Both the position numbers and the translations under genes were made by a program. A stretch of 64,000 bases of DNA from Theristus sp. LFF4_11 (taxonomy: Eukaryota; Nematoda; Chromadorea; Monhysterida; Xyalidae): positions 62,001 through 126,000 of the forward strand of contig JASANC010003254.1 of assembly GCA_030248135.1 (NCBI GenBank), written 5' to 3'. The notes under the pieces are model-generated. The model had not been told where the DNA came from, made no database searches, and was given only the letters and a program-made list of their open reading frames with translations. Below are positions 1 to 12,200 of this stretch, in pieces (position 1 is the first letter of the stretch; every line of letters begins with the position of its first letter).

Positions 1-1825
1 CAGCAGTACTAACTAAACTACTAGTGACTCAATCCGAATCCATCCCGCTCTAACAGACAGTGTGATGCAGTGTATTCTGAAACGCTGAAACGTTCGATTT
101 CAAACTTTTTGAGCGGAGTTATTATTGTTATGTTGTTTAGTATTGCGTGTGAGCAATGCGGACCAAAAGCACCCAATGAGCAGACACCGTCACCTGTTTT
201 GACCAGAATACCCGTGCGATCGCCCAAAGAGGCACGACCAGAAGCAGGCCACAGGCGCACCATTGGAGGATTGCGGATACGCTGACCATCGTTGTTTTTT
301 ATGATTTTTTGTCAAGTGGTCATCTTGAGTTGATGGTTTTTTACAGATCTGATAAAAAATGTGGAGAGTAGGACAGTATAATCAAAATTACAATCCCACC
401 CACGAACATGTTTGAAAATGCGACTTTACTTATAAAAATTCTGACGGCATGGAGAACAAATAGGCAAATGCGAATAGAAAAAAAAGTGGAAATGAAATTT
501 CAATAAACAAATATGGGAATTGTGCAGCGCAGTGTTACAATGTTACTCATTCCATTTTATGCACGCCATGAGAAATAAACATTTACGGAAAAAAACTCGC
601 CATAATAGCTGAGAAACCAAACCAGTTTGTTATTCATATTCATAAAAAACAGCGTTCCAAAATTGTTTCCTGACGTAAACGTTTTCTGGAAGTTTTGGAA
701 ACTGGTCTCTGTTGTTACGCAATAAGTGAACTGCTCATATATGAACAATAACTCACGCAAGTTGCACTTTACAACATGTGTTATCGGTTGGAGAAAAATA
801 TTGCCAATCACCAAAAAAATCACGCGGGCACTGGAAAACGAAAGTTTTGAAAAAAAACGATAGCGACTTTTATTTTAGAAGTGAGTCATCCTTGTGAGAA
901 CTAGTCTGTACCTGTTGCTTCATTGACACAACGCAAACACAAAATATCCACCCATTAAAAAAATATTTTATTTGCAGATCGTCTAAATAATGTGGTTTGT
1001 TTTTACACGTTTCCAAACACGTTATTTTTCCCTCTGCTCTTTTTTTACGTTAGCTGATAAGCACAGATCTACCAATCCAAAAGCAATTTTCTACCAGCTA
1101 AATAAAAAATGGTCATCTTGCGTAACAAAACTTTAAAAATAACATTTTTTAACGATCTGTCAGTGTCAGCGACAACAAAAATTGACTGATGTCAAATGCA
1201 AACAAAATATTTTTTGCAATTGACTTTGCGTAAAGTGGCAGTTTACGCAACTTTTTGCGTCAGTTTGTCTGATTATTTGTTGGTTCTTTATCCAGCTGTC
1301 TTTTGTGAAAAGCAATCGTTCAGGCAAAAAGTTTATTTTGCCGTAAAATCAATATATTGGATATTTGTAATTAAAACTGTGCAAAGGCGAAAGCAGAAGA
1401 ATGAGAAATGCGATTTCTTTCGGTAGTTTCGGCTTTTGACGATGTGACGCAAATAAATCAACAACAAATTTGCAAACAAAGTTTTAAAACATACGTACAA
1501 ATGATAAAAAACTTTTTTAAACTCAAGATGTGACGTTTTGTCACAGGTCAGTAAATCTATAAAATATGAGAAGAAGAAAATCTGCAAAAGATCTTTATGA
1601 AAGAGATATTTGTACGAAAACACCCTTTTCTGCAAAACTGAAAAAAAACGACATAATTTCGAAGAAAGAGTGAATACAGCGCCAGAAATGCGGAAAAAGT
1701 GGCAAACCTGAAAAACTCTGTTGGCCATGTTGCCGATTTCCAATCTCGGTTTCCCATAACTTCAAAAAACTTCATCCATTGTGAAAAATACACAAAAATG
1801 TACATACCAACACTTTTTCACAAAA
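1..1825. other. AT-rich sequence without a recognisable gene
   Basis: No open frame here resembles a known family and none has coding-like composition over more than a few dozen codons. A plus-strand frame at 70-285 has a short hydrophobic segment followed by a polar tail, but it lacks family similarity and splice support. A perfect 9-bp stem with a 7-nt loop is present at 1226-1250 (TTGCGTAAA / TTTACGCAA). Confidence 0.5.
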
Positions 1826-1827
1826 TA

Positions 1828-2742
1828 CAGGGTGGGCCAAAAAAAGGTTCCATTTTCAAACTGCTGTCACTGGCTTGTGTTTTAATATTATGAGCTGAAA
1901 TTTTCAGCACTGATAAAACATATGATGCCATTTTACTGACAAAAATTTTTTTCCGATACATAATTCCTGGTGCTCACTGTGGCAGATTTTCCAAAAAGCT
2001 CGAAAAATCAACAAATTGACTGAAATGAGTGCAAGAAAAAATTAGTATCAAGGTGCGTGATTCAATTTTGAAACTGTTGCGAAGGTGACAAATGGGTCTT
2101 TTTGGATACCCGGGGTATTGATAGTTCAAATCATGCGCTCAGAGTGGAAAGGTCTCACACTTGAATTGCATTTGAGCTGCTCGAGCGAAATTCTGATGTT
2201 TCACAGCGGACTCGAGTCAGCTGCCATGCGACTGCGACAGAAAGAATTGTTCAGTTGACTTTTTGTTTTGTGTGTTGCTCTGTGTGTTAATTTGTTTCTT
2301 TTGAAAAGTTTTTCTGCGGTTTGAATAAAAACGGTGTTTCAGTTTCAGTTTTCTGCAGTTTCGTCATGGTTGAGTGGACAGCAGAACAACGGGTCTGGTA
2401 TGCTATCTGGTGGGAGCAATCTGAAAGTTTTTCTGCAGTGACTCGCCAGTTTCGCGTAAAATTCAATCCAGCCGCTGCCGGATGAGAACCTTGATGATGA
2501 TTTGGATGTCTATGAGCAATGATTCGTTGTGAAATTCTTGGTTAAAAACCAGTTTTTTTTAAATTTGGGAATTTGTAAACATTGTGCTGTAAAACTGAAT
2601 CTACTTGACCAAACTGGATAAAAATTTTGTCAGGAAAATGGCATCATATGTTTTATCAATGCTGAAAATTTCAGCTCATAATATCGAAACACCAGCCAGT
2701 GACAGCAGTTTGAAAATGGAACCTTTTTTTTGGCCCACCCTG
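1828..2742 (+). mobile_element. Mariner-like DNA transposon, internally decayed
   Basis: The element is bounded by long terminal inverted repeats. The left end starts CAGGGTGGGCCAAAAA and the same sequence is found inverted at the right end; similarity continues inward for more than 110 bp. Both ends are flanked by TA (1826-1827 and 2743-2744), the target duplication of the Tc1/mariner superfamily. The interior is about 680 bp, too short for a complete transposase, and holds only an N-terminal transposase remnant. It is therefore a non-autonomous deletion derivative. A related shorter element with the same first bases lies at 53433-53839. Confidence 0.85.
2366..2485 (+). pseudogene. Relict mariner-type transposase N-terminus
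   Basis: A 39-codon frame starts at ATG 2366 and ends in TGA. It reads MVEWTAEQRVWYAIWWEQSE and continues with a Phe-Ser-Ala-Val and Arg-Gln-Phe-Arg pattern typical of the helix-turn-helix start of IS630/mariner-type transposases. The DDE/D catalytic part is missing. Its orientation and position between the inverted repeats show it belongs to the surrounding element. Confidence 0.6.
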
Positions 2743-2763
2743 TATTAGGAAAAAAAATGCACT

Positions 2764-3208
2764 TACCGTATTACCTCTATTAAACACCCCCCCAAAATTA
2801 ACCCCCCCCCCAAAAATAAACCCCCACCCCCTCGACAAGTTTCCAAATAATCCCCCCCCCAAAAATAATCCCCCATGGGGGATTATTGAAACCTGTTTGA
2901 AACACATACCCAGCGAATTCAGTGGCTGGTTGCAGTGAAAATGATGAAATTGTGCTACCAAAGGCTGAGTTAATGGTAATTTCATTACAAAAGGCTGTTG
3001 TAAAAAAAAAATTCTATGTAGAATAAAAGTTTCTGCGACTTCCTTCCTGCCATGAAAGGTATTTTTGCCATTTTGCCCACTCCTAAAAATGGTTTCCAAA
3101 TAAACCCCCCCCCCAAAAATAAAGCCCCCCCCCCAAAAATAAACCCCCACCCCCAGAAGTCGCTGAAGAAATAAACCCCCATGGGGGTTTATTAGAGGTA
3201 ATACGGTA
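2764..3208. mobile_element. Small TIR element (CCGTATTACCTCT ends, C-run interior)
   Basis: The left end TACCGTATTACCTCTATTAA is repeated inverted at the right end (3188-3208) with one mismatch. TA flanks both ends. Next to each end lie C-runs alternating with AAAAATAAA, giving a fold-back secondary structure. There is no coding capacity, so this is a MITE. A third copy of the left end lies at 60579-60646. Confidence 0.75.
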
Positions 3209-5396
3209 CACCACAGAAAATGCACCGTTTGAAAAAACAGTTTTATTTTCAAAACAATTTAGTTACCATTTTTGAGACTACGTTGCAGAAAAAAATGTTT
3301 TTCAAGAGCACTTTCGAAAAAATGTTGATAAACCGTATAGAATATAAAAAACTTGATTGGCTTATTTTACTTTTCAACTTTGAAAAAACATCGCGATATG
3401 TATCGCAACTTAGCCATGTCATCGCTGATTGGCTGGTGTGCACGTTACATGTAATGTCCTACTTTAGCCTTCGTGTCTGCACTCTCACACAAAGCAGGGT
3501 TTACGGTGAGCTGCTTCTGACAGAGCGCTTGACTTCCAATGCTCATCTACTTTTTTCCTTGATGCTCAACGACTTTCTTATATCTTTGTTCAGCTATTTT
3601 TCCTTGATTTGTTCTTGTACATTATAAAAGTGGCGTGTTTTATGAAGTCGGCATGTGCCGTTTGTGCCATTTTGTCCCTCTTTATTTCTATCGTCTTTCG
3701 TCGTCGTTTTAATAAAAGCAAAGTCGTTTTAGTAGAAGTCGTCGTCGTTTTAATTGAGAAAAAGTAAAAGTAAAGTAAAACCCCAACGTCGTCCACCGGT
3801 CATCACACACAGCAGCTCGGATCGGTTGGCAGTCCAGTGAGCCATTCACACACACCAAAGCAGAACATCGCATACAAACGTAGATTCAGCCTATCAGCTT
3901 GTCAAATTGAACTTGAATTTTTAATCGACGGAAAATATTGGTAAAACACGTTTAGGGGTGTTTGAATTAAACGTAATTTAGATTTTTTGAACATGTGCGC
4001 AGAAAATACACGGCATATTGAAAAATTGCTTTGACGTGGGTGGTGATGTAAACATAAAAAAGTGCTTTTCAAGTATAAATATGTTGTTTGACGTTCTGAA
4101 AGTCTGTGAACAACAATGGACACACATTTTTTGTGGTTGATATTACGAAACGTTTTCAATGTTTATGCTTGAATCAAAAGTGGAAGTTTCATTATTTTAC
4201 AGGTTGTCAAACAGACAAAAATGCGGTAAATTTGCTGATTAAAATGGCAATCCTGAAAACACCACTGCCGCAAAATAATAATTTTGAAAAAAAATAACAA
4301 AAACGGCAATTTTAAAGAACTATGACAACGGCGTTAATTAGACGTGGAAGATGAGTTCTTTTTTTAAATTGGACGGTGTAGAATTCAAGCAGCGTTAACA
4401 AATGTTTGATAAAATGCCACTTTCCAGCTTATGCCAACGAGCAAACAAAACAGATAACGGCGAAATGTTCATGTTCGGGTTTTATTCATGAAAAGAAAAA
4501 AGTTATTATTTGCCAAGAAAACAGCGAGTGCCTGCCTAACAAAAAACGATCAAAAACAAATGGAGAGCTGCGCGTTTCTTTTGAATCCAAAACTGACAAG
4601 GTGTTCATCATCGCAAAGTGAGAGCATGTTTGATTTTTGAGTTTTTCGACAGAGTTTCAAAAGTGTAAACTTGACGTTTGGTATAACAGAAAACACAGTC
4701 TTGGCTTTGAACAACAAAACCTGCTACAAGTTATGCAACATCCATAAAAACATCTGAAGGTCACTGGAATTGAACAGCAGAATAGTTCGATAAGCAAAAC
4801 AACACCAAGCAGCAAAAACAAGAGGACAAACTCTGATAAAAAGTGCTCTGAAGTAAAACAGTGAACGAGAACAAGAGAACTGGGTTAAAAAGAAACGGTC
4901 TGGCCTTTTTTCGTGTTGCGATGTTTAAATTTTTTGATGATAGCTCCGAAACCAAATAACCGCCAAATAAAATGAAGATAAAAGACGAAATAAACAGTTC
5001 TTGTTTGTAGAACTGCCCTTTTTGCAGTTTTAACGAAAGCGCGCGTGAAATTTGATTTTCAAAAAATGCCGTAAAGTTTAGGCTGATGGTTTGGGTATAC
5101 ACGGCACACGCTTCTTTTGCAGCGGTTATGTTTATGTGTGTTTAGATTTTGGAAACTTTCCTAAAATTTAAAAATATTATCGACAAACATTATCTGAAAC
5201 AAATACGGGGTATGTTTAACGGTGTTTTGATAAACAAATAATGAACAAACTCTTTCTATTTTAATAACTATAGCTACGAAAACGGGCAAAGCAAAAAGCT
5301 CACTGCGCGGTTTATTAAGACTTTGAACACTATTTTTCTGAGGCAAAAACGACAAAAAAAAACAGAATATAAATAATTGGAAAAATGTTTTTTTTA
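3209..5396. other. Intergenic sequence without a recognisable gene
   Basis: No frame resembles a known protein. A TATAAAA box-like string near 3622 is followed by AATAAA near 3709 and a GTCGTCGTTTTAAT-type imperfect repeat (about 3695-3760), which might be part of a degenerate solo LTR or promoter; this is not established. A 71-codon plus-strand frame at 4406-4621 is Lys/Cys-rich but unrecognised. Confidence 0.4.
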
Positions 5397-5421
5397 TTTT
5401 TTTTTTTTTTTTTTTTTTAAT

Positions 5422-5476
<55 letters not shown>
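5397..5476. repeat. Poly-T tract abutting the retrotransposon
   Basis: About 80 nt are almost pure T with three short interruptions, ending 8 nt before the 5' LTR. On the minus strand this is a poly-A tail-like tract. It may be the end of a retroposed sequence or an assembly or gap-fill product. It occupies the place where the LTR element's target duplication should be found. Confidence 0.8.
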
Positions 5477-5482
<6 letters not shown>

Positions 5483-5484
5483 GT

Positions 5485-6258
5485 TGTCAGGTCCACACCT
5501 GGCGCCTACTTCTTTCCTCAACTGGGATGCTAAACTATTTTGTTCTTTTACACCACACACACCAGTTACAACAGTTAAACTCTTCTTTTCACATTGGTTT
5601 TCTATCTTTTTGTGCATTTAACTTTGTTTCCTTCCACAGTTTCTTTGTATTTCTCGCATCCGACTTCACAAAATAAAATCGAAAGCACCAAATAAATTGG
5701 GCTCCTCGTAATAAAAGTGAAACATCGGAACGAAGGTACCGTGTGGTCGCCCCACATCAACGGCGACTACGCGATCCGTCCAGGACTGCGCCTGACGTAG
5801 GGGCGCCTGGGCGACAACTCACTGCCTGCGCCGATAGCGACAGGTGTAAACTTTGCCGGCCTCGCCTAAAATCTTCAAACCGTAAGTAACCTGCAACAGT
5901 CTTTTGTTTAATTGTTTCTTTTATTCTTTCAGTAAGACTAGAGGTAGGAGGAAAGCGTTGAGGGGCCCTAACGCATGTGTGACGCTAACACAGCGACGCC
6001 AATAACATGTTCCGTGGTTGACGCTAACAAGAAGTCCACGTTGAGACGTCTGGGAAGTCAGAAGCCTAGGAGTGAGAATACTAGAAGCCCTCACTTTGTA
6101 ACCAGTGTTAGTGAGGTGATGCCACTGACAGTGGGTGGCCAAAGCCGCACTGCATCTGGCGTGAGGCACCCCCTTGGAGTGTCTACTCTAGGGTTCAGTG
6201 CCGATAATCCTAGTAACACACTCCCCCCGAAGAGTAGGTCTCTGAGGGGGAATTTACA
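5485..6258 (+). repeat. 5' LTR
   Basis: Identical to 24947-25720 except for three bases. It contains three AATAAA polyadenylation signals (5672, 5691 and 5710), a 51-nt GT-AG mini-intron (5882-5932), and from 5975 an ORF of 95 codons that runs out of the LTR into Gag without a stop. Confidence 0.95.
5882..5932 (+). promoter_or_regulatory. Candidate mini-intron / splice donor in 5' LTR leader
   Basis: GTAAGTAACC forms a near-consensus donor. A T-rich stretch ending TTATTCTTTCAG follows 51 nt after the donor starts. The donor lies downstream of the LTR polyadenylation signals, so it should be in the leader of full-length RNA. It could remove 51 nt from the leader, or pair with acceptors at 16991-16993 or 17010-17012 to make a subgenomic RNA for the second ORF. 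Splicing is inferred, not shown. Confidence 0.6.
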
Positions 6259-9200
6259 AATGGAGGACCCACCTCGACTGGATCCAAAAATGGAGATCTA
6301 TCACCTTGATTGGATCTCCGAATGTACCAGAGACTATGCATTACGGAACGCGGCAGTGCAAAGAGCACCGCCGTACCAAATCATCCAGAAAGGGTTGATT
6401 CGGGCCATTACTAGGAAACGACAATTGTCGGCCTTGTTGGACAAGCCGATATATTGTGACAAAACCCAGTGCGATTTGTTTATAGATTCAATGGTCTATA
6501 AACATTATGGAATTACTAGTATTGAACATCGCCGGCTGAGTTTCTCGCCGAGCGAGGCCATATCTGATGCTGGATATGGAAGTAATGTTTCAGGTGCGTC
6601 CGTCGCACGACTAGCACCAGCAACCGTCACGCACATTCGTAATGTGCTTCGAACTCCAATAATAAATCTAGATGACGAAATCGAAGTGATTAAAGGTCAC
6701 TTCGAGATCTCCCTGGCCGTGCTCTATTCGAAAACGGTGGACACGCCGGGGCTAACAATCGTTGGCGAACACCGCCCGCTCGACGCGCTCCGGATGGTGG
6801 CCGATATCGCCGAAATCGACTCAGCGTATCGAACAAAGCTGCCGGACGGACGCGTCGTGCCACTCCCGTCGACCTTCAAGGCCGTCTATGGAGCCAATCC
6901 ACGGTATGTCTCAGGGAAGGAATATTTTTCCCGATTGGGACTTTATAAATGGAGACGCGACAGGGCGAATTTTGCGCCGGTCGCCACGTCGACGCCCAAC
7001 CGTTTTTCTTGGTTGAGTGAGTCGGCGTCAGCACCAGAAATTGCCATTGTTATGGCGACGCCATCCGATGGCGAGAAAAACACTAGTAACAACGCCGTCA
7101 GGACGGGGGCGCCGTCTGATAGCGAAAGGAACGACTCGAGCGTTCCTAAGCGCCCACCAGCGCGCATGGAAAATCGAACGGCGTACTTCACGCCGCCGTG
7201 CACGCTTCGAAAACCTAGAAACGTTGCCCATGCAACAACACAAACACAGGAAACCAACCCTGCTGGACAATTCAACGATTCAGTCCAGGGAAAACGAGTG
7301 CTAGAACTTTTGGATTCAAAATCAACCACTATTGATTCCGGATCCGAAGCTGATGACGAGCGAACAACTCACCATCAGACCAAAACTAGAAACAAAAAGC
7401 CTGTGTCGAAACGACAGCAGGATTTGAGTGATACCCAGAAACGACGACGTCTGGCTGCAGAATTCGCTGCATGCCAACGTGGACGAAAACCAGGAACAAG
7501 GGGACAGAAACAAACTCTGTCTGTCAGCCCTACACAATCACAGAACTCAGGCTCGCTGACGAGCCTAGGACTACGAAGCTTGTACGACGAAAAATCGGGA
7601 CAAGCCAGCTATTACCATGATCGCCTTAACGAACTCGTTAAGACAAATTCCTCCCTCGCGTCAGAATCTGAATCGCGAGAAGGAAGGAAACAAACCCAGG
7701 AAAATCAACGACATGAGGTGCCGTTGACTAATAATAGTACGTTGAACAGAGAACACGACACACAAAATGTCGTGCAATCTGAGTCCAACTCGGAAGTTGG
7801 AGAACAACATCATAGGTTGTTCGAAAATACCAGTACGAATGAGCAGCAACACGAACCGACAGGTGTCGTGTTGGCTGACACAACTCCAGAAGTGCAGACA
7901 CGAACAGATACGAACAGTGTCGTCTTGTCTGAACCGAATTTCCCAGTACGAATACGAGGACACAAACCAATTGGTGCAGTGTCACTCGATCACATGCCCA
8001 TGGAGAATCAGCTGCACAACTCTGACAAAGTGGTGCCGTTGATTTTAAATCGCCAGAGAGACAAAACGAAACACACAAATCAGGTGTTTTCGTCACCGCA
8101 CATCTCGATCAGCTCGAGTGACCATTCCGATGGTCTTCGAACTGAAGAGAGTGAGGAAAATTCACAGGAATTGTTGCGCGTTTGTGTGCTTCGCACACAA
8201 AGCGATGGATCTACTAGCAGTGACCGAGGGGTCACACCACCAACTACCAGGAGATTGAATGTGCCATCAATTGTCACAAGGGCATCGGCACAACAACTAC
8301 GGTTACCTGGAAACGAACCAGGTGCTGGTCCGTCAAGTGCACCAGCAGATCCAAGCCCAGATAGTCGGGACAACCCCGCTAGAAAAATACTAGAACAAGG
8401 AGCAATCCACTCCTTCTTGCCGTACAGTTTACCGGAAGAAATTCTGGAAACTGCTACGCCATACAAACTAACCATGATTTCCAGGAAATTGAATCAATTG
8501 TCACAACAATTGAAGGAAGTCCCATCAACACACAAGACGGTCCTGGATGTGCTGGCCACAGTGCTAGCGCACCTAACCGTTGCAGATAGCCAGAAACCAA
8601 CGTTCCAAAAGCACTACAAACACTTTTGGGACTCGTGGACGGATGCAAAAGCGAAACTATTTCGCGGCCAAGCGTCCGTATCCACTAATACACCAGGCAT
8701 ACAAGGTGACATTGAATCACCTCAATCACTAGAAACAAACCAAAACCAGCTCTCCGCCAGGAGAGAAGAATCAAGCATGGAACTTGAATCGGCCGCTGCA
8801 AATTCACAGCGCCCGTCACAACCTAGTGCGTCACGTTTCGACTATACGTCGGAGTCAAACCGCTCGACGTTTCGAACACTAGATCAAGCCTTGAAGGCTG
8901 TTGCCACGGCAACAGCTGACGGTTCACGACGAATCATTGAAGCGCTTGAGCGCAACGATGACAATCGTGAACGACAACACCAGCAAGTGCTAACGCACAC
9001 AGATACTAGGATGGAACAAATGCATGAGGCGATTCAACAGAACGCCGTTATGCTGCGCGAACACATTGGCGCAATGAATCTCCAGTTCACCGACCGTCTA
9101 GGTCGTATTATGGCTAGTTACTCAAGGGATATGAATGAGTATACCCATAGTAATAATGACCAGTTCCACAATCTCCAAGAGATTTTAAAAGACCAGACGG

Positions 9201-12200
9201 ATCTGTTCCGTGAATTTCTTACAAGAATCAACCAGGAAACAGCATCGGTGTCTCACAACGATACACCGGTGGCCACAATCAACATGGTGAATGATCAACA
9301 CCCATCGTTGACATCACACAACACTACTGGTGTGGTAAATATACCACCGCCAATCACAACTACGGATAATACTAGTACACCCACGATCACAACGACAGTT
9401 GTGACGACGGGACACCAAACAACAGCATCGATGACACGTACTGTGCCATCGGCACCAAGTTTACCAGGAACTCAACGACAAGCAGTACTCACACCTGCTT
9501 GCCAGCATCCACTAGAATACATGGTAAGAATGTCTGCCGTTTACGGTCAAGACATGCCTGCCGAGTTGGGGCAAACCTTTTTGCCATCAGCTGCAATCCC
9601 AGTACAACTAAAAATGGACGCGTTTCGACACGTCTACTACAAAACCAAGGAACCAAAAGATGGTTGGTTGCGAGCTCCTGAGCTCACAACGCACCGTCTT
9701 AGACCTAGTGGTGCATGGGTCATGAAAAATGACATGACACAAACGAATGCGATTTCGTTCGAAGATCCCAGAAATCAATTCCCAGAACAGCTCACAGCTG
9801 TCGAACAAATTCAGTTGTGTAATAACACACTGGAACTGACGAATGCTGAGCAGAAAACACTAGACGAATTACGACGCCGTGCGCGTGGCCCAATACCAGC
9901 ATATCTACAGCGGCCGACACTAGCTCCGCCGACTGTGATCACAAACCATGGAACAAGGACAACGATTCAGTTGCCTTCAAACATAGTATTGGACCAAAGC
10001 GAACAAGTGCAACGCACATGTTCGCCTGCTGAGTCCGACGCAACCACCGTTCCGGTGCAGCGTCAGGATGAACTAGGTGCGATGCTAGCAGCGCAATTTG
10101 CCACTAGCACACAAACACGTCCAGTACAAAATCCAGAAATAGAACAAACCACTCAGCATAATCAATCCCGATTAGCTGCTTGGTCTGAAAACCAGAACAC
10201 GGCAAGTCAGACTGTGCCACCCGCACCAGTCAATACGCCAGAAGAAAGCCCAGTATTCATACCGCAATGTGCGATGCAACCACAGAGGTCAAACAGTCAG
10301 TTTTTGCTGGCAAACGACCCAACCATTCGTAGTACCACAACGTCATCAGTGTATTCCGCATTGATGGCTTTAATTCCAAAACCATCGAATCTCGACGATT
10401 CGAATAAAGCCTTGGAACGACACGCACAAGCTATGAAGTACGTGCGTGAAGCAACCGGATATAAAAACTACGAAGGACCAAAAACAGGTCCCATCGTAGC
10501 ATATCTGGATAATTTTGATCCAGCTATGGAAATGCTAGGATTTTCAGAACCGGAGAAACTCCTGTATCTGATGAACCACCTAACAGGAGAAGCCAAAAGC
10601 TTCTTGTCATCCATACCACAGGAAGAACAAACCAATTATCAAGCAGTGCGCTCGCGACTGCTGATAGCATTCTCAGAATACACGCATTCCGACCAAATGC
10701 AAATGCGGTTGGATGCATGCAAACAACGGGACGACGAAACCGTCGCTGCGTATTCGCAGAGAATGCTCCAGATCTTCATGCCACTTTCGGCAGGATGGCA
10801 TCCCATGGAAGTTGAACGCCAGAAAACATCAGCGTTTATTCGAGGCTTGACTCCTTACATCAAGAGCCAAGTCCGATTACACTGCCCAAACCCAGATTAC
10901 ATTAGCGCGTACACGCATGCAGTGCGCGTTGAATGCACAGCTGACCTTCTAAGGGTGGAAGGTACGGAACTGCGGCCAGATGGAAATTTGGCAACGCAGA
11001 AAGAAAAACCGGTAAAAACGGACAGCAAACCTGCTGCCGACAAACCTGGAGAACCAAACTTCCAGAGATTCCAAAACAGATTTGGAAATTGGAATAAACC
11101 TAGAAACCAATATTACCGCCCTGGTGCTGGCTACCAGTCTAATTTCAGAAATCGGCAAATGCCGCAACAACCACAGCAAATGCCACCGCAGCACCAAGGA
11201 CCTCGTCCACCACAACAACCACAGTATCAGAGATCTGATACAGCTAATAAACAGAAACAGCCGTCTCCTCAGGCGAATAGCCAGGATAGACGGGTCACTT
11301 TCCAGGATAATAGGCAGACCGACAGGTCACGTGCCTATTTCAAGGGACGACCACCACAAACACAGGGTCGATATAGTGGTGGTCCGTCCGCCAAAACCAT
11401 AAACACCGCTGACACTTCAGATGTCAACGAGGACGAAAGTGACGAGGAACCAACAGGGCGTAACAACTCTGAAGAAACACAGGAACACTATGACCAGCAA
11501 ATGGCACATTTTATTGATAATGTGCTAGATTCTCCAGAAAAAGAGCAGCGAATGCTCGACTATCTGTACGCTCGAGGCGAACAGATGCAAACCATAGAAG
11601 ATGACGAAGAAGAGGATCCTGAGGATTCAGACTCACCAGTAATGCGTGTTTGCACGCTAGGCACAGGACCAGATGAAACGCCGGTAACGGCGAAACATCT
11701 GTTACAACAACGGCAATTAGCGAAGGCAGTTGGCAAATGTGCCTACCTGCGCTTGCGCTTCAACGTCAAAACTAGTATTGTCGCACTTAGTGACACTGGT
11801 GCGTCTATGAATTCTATCTCTATGAGAGATCTTGCCCGATGTCTCGAGGCAGGAGTCATAAAAACCAGTGACATAGGCGCATGCCGCCTCTCATTACGTG
11901 ACTTTAGTAACAATGAGGTGCTGATGTCAGCATTCGTGACACTGCGCCTTCATTGCGGAATGTATGGCCCAAGGGACATTACATTCTTCACAAACCCAAC
12001 CTGCAAAACCACAGTATTAGGCCGAAATGGTCTTGTGCAATTCTCAGGAGAGTCCGTGCCTGAAGGACTGGAAGTCGTGCAACGCACGTGCTGTCCAGTA
12101 CAGGTACCAGAATTACTAGACCCAAAAGACGTGCCTGATCACGCCAAGATTATCCAGATCGCTGAAAAGAAAATTGAGCGATTAAAAGCCAAGCGAACGT

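Noticed and set aside
2671..3252. 193-codon minus-strand frame with Gly-rich repeats
   Set aside because: It is translated from C-runs and AAAAATAAA blocks of the MITE and the mariner TIR; repeat artefact.
5161..5496. Poly-Lys frame on the minus strand
   Set aside because: Translation of the poly-T tract.
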